Below, piece after piece: positions 59,496 to 64,000 of a stretch of DNA of 64,000 nt. A program made the position numbers and the translations under genes. Source of the stretch: an uncultured Oscillospiraceae bacterium. GTDB lineage: Bacteria; Bacillota; Clostridia; Oscillospirales; Oscillospiraceae. The notes beneath the pieces were generated by a model. That model was not told the DNA's origin and searched no databases. It worked only from the letters and a program-made list of their open reading frames with translations. The stretch covers positions 13,437 to 77,436 of the forward strand of contig CAKUPH010000001.1 in NCBI GenBank assembly GCA_934675115.1, written 5' to 3'. Every line of letters begins with the position of its first letter. Position 1 is the first letter of the stretch.

Positions 59496-60008
59496 ATGAA
59501 AAAGATCAATACAAAGCTCATCGTCACCATCGGCCTGCTCACCGCCATCCAGATCGTGCTGTCCCGGTTCCTGTCCATCAACGCGTGGAACATCAAGATC
59601 GGCTTCGCCTTCGTGCCGGTGTTCGTGGCCGCGTGGCTCTACGGCCCCGTTCCCGCCATGCTGGTGGGCGGACTGGGGGACTTTCTGGGGGCCATTCTCT
59701 TCCCCATCGGCCCCTATTTCCCCGGCTTCACCCTGTCCTGCGCCCTCACCGGGCTGGTGTTTGGCCTGCTGCTCCACAAAAAGCAGAGCCTGCCCCGCAT
59801 CGCGGCGGCGGTGTGCCTCAACCAGTTCGGCATCAGCCTGTTCCTCACCACCCTGTGGATCTCCATGCTGTACGGCTCGTCCTACTCCGCCCTGCTGAGC
59901 ATCCGGCTGGTACAGGCAGCCATTCTGTCCGCCGTGGAATTCGGCGTCATCCTCGTACTCAGCCGGGGGACGCTGGCGGTGCATCACAAGCTTGCCCACA
60001 CGGCCTGA
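59496..60008 (+). CDS. folT: Folate ECF transporter S component
   Basis: 170 aa from the ATG at 59496; the longer frame upstream runs through the riboswitch. Six membrane segments beginning TKLIVTIGLLTAIQIVLSRFLSI, with the FolT pattern WNIKIGFAFVPVFVAAWLYGPVPAMLVGGLGDFLGAILFP. It binds folate and docks with the ECF energising module, whose genes are not in the window. Regulated by the THF riboswitch. Confidence 0.93.
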   Translation: MKKINTKLIVTIGLLTAIQIVLSRFLSINAWNIKIGFAFVPVFVAAWLYGPVPAMLVGGLGDFLGAILFPIGPYFPGFTLSCALTGLVFGLLLHKKQSLPRIAAAVCLNQFGISLFLTTLWISMLYGSSYSALLSIRLVQAAILSAVEFGVILVLSRGTLAVHHKLAHTA

Positions 60009-60021
60009 GGAGGGATCTGAC

Positions 60022-61281
60022 ATGATGACGGAAGCCGAAGCCGTTTCCTACATCGAAAACTATACGTGGAGCGCCACCCGGCTGGGGCTGGACCGGACGC
60101 GGACACTGCTTTCCAAGCTGGGCGACCCCCAGAAGGGGCTAAAATTCGTCCACGTGGCCGGGAGCAACGGCAAGGGCAGCACCTGCGCCATGCTGGAGTC
60201 CATCCTCCGGGCGGCGGGATACCGTACGGGACTGTATATCTCTCCCCACCTCCAGAGCTTCCGGGAGCGGTTCCAGATCAACGGCCGCCCCGTGTCCGGC
60301 CAGCGGTTCGCTGCCGTGACGGAGCGGGTCCGGGCCGCCGCCAAGGAGATGGACGACCACCCCAGCCAGTTCGAGCTGTCCACCGCCATCGCCATGGTGT
60401 GCTTTCTGGATGAGGGCTGCGACATCGTGGTGCTGGAGGTAGGCATGGGCGGCGCGCTGGACTCCACCAACGTCATCGAAGCGCCGGAGGCGGCGGTGAT
60501 CACCAACATCGGGCTGGAGCACACGGAGTATCTGGGAAACACGCTGGAAGAGATCGCTGCCGCCAAGGCGGGCATCATCAAGCCCGGCTGCAGCGCCGTG
60601 TGCTATGACAGCTCGGCGAAGGTCACGCAGGTGGTGCAGGCGGTGTGCCGGAAAAAGTGCGTGCCTCTGCGGCTGGCCGACTTCAGCCAGCTGGAGCCGG
60701 TGAGCCGCGGCCTCGACGGGCAGGAATTTCTCTGGCGGGGGCAATCCTTCCGCATCCCCCTGCTGGGCCGTCACCAGCTGCGCAACGCGGCGGTAGCGCT
60801 GGAAACGGTGCTGATCCTGCTCCGGCGGGGCTGGAATATCGGCGCAGACGCCGTCCGGGACGGACTGGCTCAAGTGACGTGGCCCGCCCGGTTCGAGGTG
60901 CTGCGGCGGGAGCCGCTGTTCATTCTGGACGGCGGCCACAACCTCCAGTGCATTCAGGCCCTCGCGGAGACCATGGATGACTACCTTCCCGGGCAGAAGG
61001 TGACCTTTCTCATGGGGGTGCTGGCGGACAAGGACTGGCAGGACATGGTGGACACGGTGCTCCCCCGGGCCGCCCGGTTCCTGTGCGTCACGCCGGACAG
61101 CCCCCGGGCCCTCCCCGCCGAAGCGCTGGCGGACTATCTCCGCGGCCGCGGCATGGATGCCCGGGCCTGCGGCAGCGTGGAGGAGGCCGTCTCTGCCGCC
61201 AACGCCCTCCCCGGCCCCACCGTGGCCTTCGGCTCCCTCTATATGGCCGGCACGGTCCGGGAGCTGTTCCAGAAAGCGTGA
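60022..61281 (+). CDS. folC: Folylpolyglutamate synthase / dihydrofolate synthase
   Basis: 419 aa from the ATG at 60022 (GAGGAGGG upstream). Mur-ligase-type P-loop HVAGSNGKGSTCAMLESIL near residue 49, the LYISPHLQSFRERFQING segment, the CDIVVLEVGMGGALDSTNVI segment, and a C-terminal ligase domain with DGGHN and FLMGVLADKDW. It adds glutamates to folates for retention. Placed 13 bp after folT, so it shares the THF riboswitch. Confidence 0.95.
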   Translation: MMTEAEAVSYIENYTWSATRLGLDRTRTLLSKLGDPQKGLKFVHVAGSNGKGSTCAMLESILRAAGYRTGLYISPHLQSFRERFQINGRPVSGQRFAAVTERVRAAAKEMDDHPSQFELSTAIAMVCFLDEGCDIVVLEVGMGGALDSTNVIEAPEAAVITNIGLEHTEYLGNTLEEIAAAKAGIIKPGCSAVCYDSSAKVTQVVQAVCRKKCVPLRLADFSQLEPVSRGLDGQEFLWRGQSFRIPLLGRHQLRNAAVALETVLILLRRGWNIGADAVRDGLAQVTWPARFEVLRREPLFILDGGHNLQCIQALAETMDDYLPGQKVTFLMGVLADKDWQDMVDTVLPRAARFLCVTPDSPRALPAEALADYLRGRGMDARACGSVEEAVSAANALPGPTVAFGSLYMAGTVRELFQKA

Positions 61282-61303
61282 TTTTTTCAAAAATGAATGA
61301 AAA

Positions 61304-61350
61304 GGCAGGGCGAGAACGCCGTAAGCGGCGTTCTCGCCCTGTCCTTTTTT
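61304..61350. terminator. Bidirectional terminator between folC and the ROK-like gene
   Basis: GGCAGGGCGAGAACGCC pairs with GGCGTTCTCGCCCTGTCC around GTAAGC, with a T run on the plus side. Confidence 0.9.
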
Positions 61351-61354
61351 GTTC

Positions 61355-63055
61355 TTATTCCTCCGGCATAGCGGCGTAGTACATGGCCCCCACCGCCTGC
61401 CCGAACTGGGCCACGGTGACGCCGTGATCCGCCAGCCCCCGCATCAGCGGCGTGCAGGCAAGGTCCTCGTCCGCCGCCTCAAGCTGGATCTCCGGCAGCA
61501 CCTGTGCGCAGCCGGAGCGCAGCAGTGCAAAACAGGCCGGGTGCTTCACGAACCGTCCGAAGAGGTAGCGCACCGGCGTCTCCGGCGCCATGAGCCACAG
61601 CATCTCCCGGCTGATCTGGCCCAGATTCCGGCCGATCTGCTCAAACACCGCGCGGGCCCGCTCATTTCCGGCCTGCGCCTGCTCCATGAGGTAGGCAAGG
61701 CAGGGCTTGCGCAGATCCTCCGGCTGCTGGCGGATGGACAGCACGCCCTCCTCCGTAAAGCCGGACAGCAGCGCCGGGTCCTCGCCGTAAGCCAGCCGGA
61801 AGGCCGCCGCCTGCCCCAGATACCGCCGGGCGCCGGGCATGCCGGAGTTTTCGTTCCGGGTGCTGCGCAGATCCTCCGGCGGCAGCCGCCGCTGGGGCCT
61901 GCTGCCCAGATCCAGCAGAAAATCGTACAGCTCCACCGGCATTTCCGGGATGGTGCCATCGGAATTGAGGTAGCCCACGCCGAAATCCGTCCCCAGCGCG
62001 TGGGCGATGACGCCGCCGGAAAAGTCCGGCTCCGCCCCGCTGAAGGCAAGCTCCGCCGCGGCGGTGTAGGCCGCGATGTGGCCGTCGTTGGTCATGTGGA
62101 CGGCGGCCCCCTCCCGGCAGTAGGGCAGCAGGATCTGCTTCAGCTCCCGGAGCTTGGCAAAGCCCTCCTCAAAGTCCACGTCCGGGTTGTCCCGCATGCC
62201 CTTCATCTTGGGCGTCTCGCCGCCCACGATGCGGTCCCGGATGACGATGTCCGGGAAGCTGACTCCCAGCACGTCCAGCGGAGCCGTCTCCCGGCCCTCC
62301 ACCGCCCGGGCCATCTCCTCGTCGGAGGCGTCCTTTTCCAGCGCCCGGGCAAGCTCCGGCGTCACCGGCCCCGCCGCGCAGCAGGCCATGAGCCGCACCA
62401 GCAGCTCGATAGGCCCGATGATGCCCTCCGCTGTGGGGCTGGCCGCCGGGTTCCAGTCGTACTCCTTGACGCACAGGAGCTTCCCGTCCCGGGCCACCGC
62501 CGCCTTGATGTCCGTGCCGCCGATGTCGATGCCGCAGCACACCCCCCGCGCCGTCTGGCCCACCGCCGACCGCAGCCGGGGCAGCAGGTCGTTCTTCCGC
62601 TCCGCCTTTTTGAGGGCGGGGACAAATTTTCCCGAATCCCGGACAGCAAAGGCGAACCGCCCGCCGCCGAAGGCCCGGCACAGCCGGTCGGCGATGTTGA
62701 TGACCTTGCCGCAGCCGCCGCGGCGGCTCTCATGCACCTGAAACACGCCGTCCAGCTCTCCGAGCAGCGCGGCGGCCTCCGTCTCCCGCAGATCCAAATA
62801 AAACGCCGTCTCCCGGCCGCCCAGCGCGGACAGGGCGTTGAACACGCAGGCGGTCACATAGTCCAGCACAAACTGCCGCTGTTCCCCGTCCGCCCAGCGG
62901 GGGATGAACAATTCAAAATCCCGTTTGCCCCCGGCGCACAGGGTGATCTGCATGGTCACGGGCACGCTGCCGGGCAGCGCCCGGCTGCCCTCCCGCACGT
63001 CGCTTAGCCACACCGGCTCTCCCCGGCGGGCCATCTCCAGCCATTGTGTCAGCAT
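61355..63055 (-). CDS. ROK-like (ASKHA) protein with a long N-terminal extension
   Basis: 566 aa from the ATG at 63055 (GGAGGAG upstream). Residues 1-170 are not recognised. A phosphate-1 loop CCGIDIGGTDIKAAVARDGKLL at about 174-195 begins a sugar-kinase/ROK-type fold. AHALGTDFGVGYLNSDGTIPEMPVEL near 370 is the equivalent of the GTGxG/E-x-GH region of ROK proteins, but the zinc motif CxCGxxGC is absent. Kinase activity and substrate are unproven. It is followed downstream by no partner gene in the same transcript, and is preceded by an ABC ATPase of the sugar/polyamine type. Confidence 0.7.
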   Translation of the reverse strand: MLTQWLEMARRGEPVWLSDVREGSRALPGSVPVTMQITLCAGGKRDFELFIPRWADGEQRQFVLDYVTACVFNALSALGGRETAFYLDLRETEAAALLGELDGVFQVHESRRGGCGKVINIADRLCRAFGGGRFAFAVRDSGKFVPALKKAERKNDLLPRLRSAVGQTARGVCCGIDIGGTDIKAAVARDGKLLCVKEYDWNPAASPTAEGIIGPIELLVRLMACCAAGPVTPELARALEKDASDEEMARAVEGRETAPLDVLGVSFPDIVIRDRIVGGETPKMKGMRDNPDVDFEEGFAKLRELKQILLPYCREGAAVHMTNDGHIAAYTAAAELAFSGAEPDFSGGVIAHALGTDFGVGYLNSDGTIPEMPVELYDFLLDLGSRPQRRLPPEDLRSTRNENSGMPGARRYLGQAAAFRLAYGEDPALLSGFTEEGVLSIRQQPEDLRKPCLAYLMEQAQAGNERARAVFEQIGRNLGQISREMLWLMAPETPVRYLFGRFVKHPACFALLRSGCAQVLPEIQLEAADEDLACTPLMRGLADHGVTVAQFGQAVGAMYYAAMPEE

Positions 63056-63118
63056 AAGCTCCTCCATAACAGGAAACGCCGCCAAACGGCGGCGTCTCCT
63101 CTGTTTTTCAATGATTTT

Positions 63119-64000
63119 TTACAGCACGTGGACCGCGTCCGGCGCGAACACCAGACGGCACTCGTCGCCCACGGCGTAGATGTGCTTGTTCTGGGGGTTG
63201 GTCTCGGACAGCTTGACCAGCGTGTTGCCCAGCATGACGTGGTAGTTCTGGTAGGAGCCCATAAAGCAGGACAGCACCACCTTGCAGGGCATACCGCCCT
63301 CGTCGGCCAGATGGGCGGCCTCGGGCCGCAGGACGATGGTGTACTCCTTTCCCTGCTCCAGAGCGTCCCGGGCGGCCACAGCCACGGTCTGGCCCTCCAC
63401 CTCCATGACGGCGTGATCGCCGCTGCGGCCGGTCATAACGCCGCGGAGGAAGTTGGCCTCGCCGATGAAATCGGCCACGAACTCGTTCTTCGGGTGGTAG
63501 TAGATCTCCTGCGGGGTGCCCATCTGCTCCACAACACCCTTGTTCATAATAATGATGTTGTCGGACAGGGCCATGGCCTCAGACTGGTCATGGGTGACGT
63601 AGATGGCGGTGATGCCCACCTCCTGCTGGATGCGGCGGATCTCAGTGCGCATGGACACACGGAGCTTGGCATCCAGATTGGACAGCGGCTCGTCGAAGAG
63701 CAGGACGCTTGGCTCGATGACCAGCGCCCGGGCCAGCGCCACGCGCTGCTGCTGGCCGCCGGAGAGCTGATTGGTCATGCGGCCCTCCATGCCCGTCAGC
63801 TCCACAAGGTCGAGGATGTGCATGACACGTTCGCGGATCTCCGCCTTGGGCACCTTCCGGAGCTTCAGGCCGTAGGCCACGTTGTCAAACACGTTATAGT
63901 GGGGCAGCAGAGCGTAGCTCTGGAACACCATGGCGGTGTCCCGCTTGTTGGGGGTCAGGGCGTTGATGGCCTCGTCGCCCAGATAGATCTCGCCCTCGTC
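63119..64000 (-). CDS. ABC importer ATPase, PotA/UgpC (CUT1/MOI) type, 5' end outside window
   Basis: The frame is open to base 64000; the visible 293 codons begin inside the domain (EIYLGDEAINALTPNKRDTA) after the missing Walker A. Q-loop MVFQSYALLPHYNVFDNVAYGL, signature QLSGGQQQRVALARAL, Walker B VLLFDEPLSNLDAK, H-switch YVTHDQSEAMAL. The C-terminal TOBE domain (TIVLRPEAAHLADEGG and GSYQNYHVMLG) is complete. TOBE-containing ATPases energise sugar, polyamine or iron importers; the partners lie outside the window. The short gap to the ROK-like gene carries a hairpin (ACGCCGCC/GGCGGCGT, 63077-63096). Confidence 0.92.
   Translation of the reverse strand, partial: DEGEIYLGDEAINALTPNKRDTAMVFQSYALLPHYNVFDNVAYGLKLRKVPKAEIRERVMHILDLVELTGMEGRMTNQLSGGQQQRVALARALVIEPSVLLFDEPLSNLDAKLRVSMRTEIRRIQQEVGITAIYVTHDQSEAMALSDNIIIMNKGVVEQMGTPQEIYYHPKNEFVADFIGEANFLRGVMTGRSGDHAVMEVEGQTVAVAARDALEQGKEYTIVLRPEAAHLADEGGMPCKVVLSCFMGSYQNYHVMLGNTLVKLSETNPQNKHIYAVGDECRLVFAPDAVHVL

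Overview
The window is GC-rich, gene-dense DNA from an anaerobic Firmicute, most plausibly a gut member of the Clostridia (Oscillospirales-like). The support is a Trp T-box, ZTP and tetrahydrofolate riboswitches, an ECF-type folate transporter (FolT), RqcH and Mini-RNase III, two formate-THF ligases, butyrate-type acyl-CoA enzymes, and many Shine-Dalgarno sites of the GGAGG type. The genus is inference. No rRNA, tRNA, CRISPR array, integrase or intact transposase was seen.

Region A (1-11.3 kb, + strand): the tail of one Dpp/Opp-type ABC operon, then a LysR regulator, then a complete operon. That operon encodes a SnoaL-like protein, a solute-binding lipoprotein, DppB, DppC, DppD, DppF, an orphan 5'-nucleotidase C-terminal-domain protein and a fumarate-reductase-like flavoprotein. 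The DppF plus orphan-domain pair occurs twice, so the locus looks like a duplicated uptake and reduction module for an unknown small molecule. Region B (11.3-15.7 kb): formate-THF ligase 1 (- strand) behind a ZTP riboswitch, with a partial duplication of its 3' end; a small unknown protein; and an ECF sigma/anti-sigma pair.

Region C (15.8-27.8 kb, - strand): an acyl-CoA catabolic island. A sigma-54 activator (26275-27771) lies just upstream of a textbook sigma-54 promoter (26251-26266). Downstream are an SDR, two 4-hydroxybutyryl-CoA-dehydratase-like enzymes sharing a ~700-bp tract with no visible difference, a second SDR, an enoyl-CoA hydratase with an Ala/Lys-rich insertion, a 3-hydroxybutyryl-CoA dehydrogenase, a carnitine-dehydrogenase-like enzyme and a beta-keto acid cleavage enzyme. 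Four of these genes carry related repeats at their 3' ends. Region D (28-45 kb) is mostly housekeeping: gltX, a LURP-one-like protein, rqcH, mrnC, a MacB/FtsX-like ABC exporter, an SNF-type Na+ symporter, mreB, comF with a ribbon-helix-helix gene, a TrpXYZ-like importer under a Trp-specific T-box, and a PiT transporter.

Region E (45-55.8 kb): a Crp/Fnr regulator divergent from a ferredoxin-type protein; a hotdog thioesterase; a decayed island (TetR, MATE and flavodoxin remnants); then a second catabolic operon (- strand) of SDR, MFS transporter, PanB-like protein, FMN oxidoreductase, EthD-like protein and SDR, next to a LuxR-type regulator. Region F (56.1-61.3 kb, + strand): a folate/one-carbon operon of formate-THF ligase 2, FchA and FolD, then folT behind a THF riboswitch, then folC. 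FolD has lost the residues needed for cyclohydrolase activity, and FchA next door supplies that step. Region G (61.4-64 kb, - strand): a ROK-like protein and the 3' part of a PotA/UgpC-type ABC ATPase that runs off the window.

The strongest candidates for undescribed biology are the sigma-54 acyl-CoA island, the repeated DppF/orphan-domain module, the PanB-like operon, and the small palindromic elements associated with duplicated gene 3' ends.
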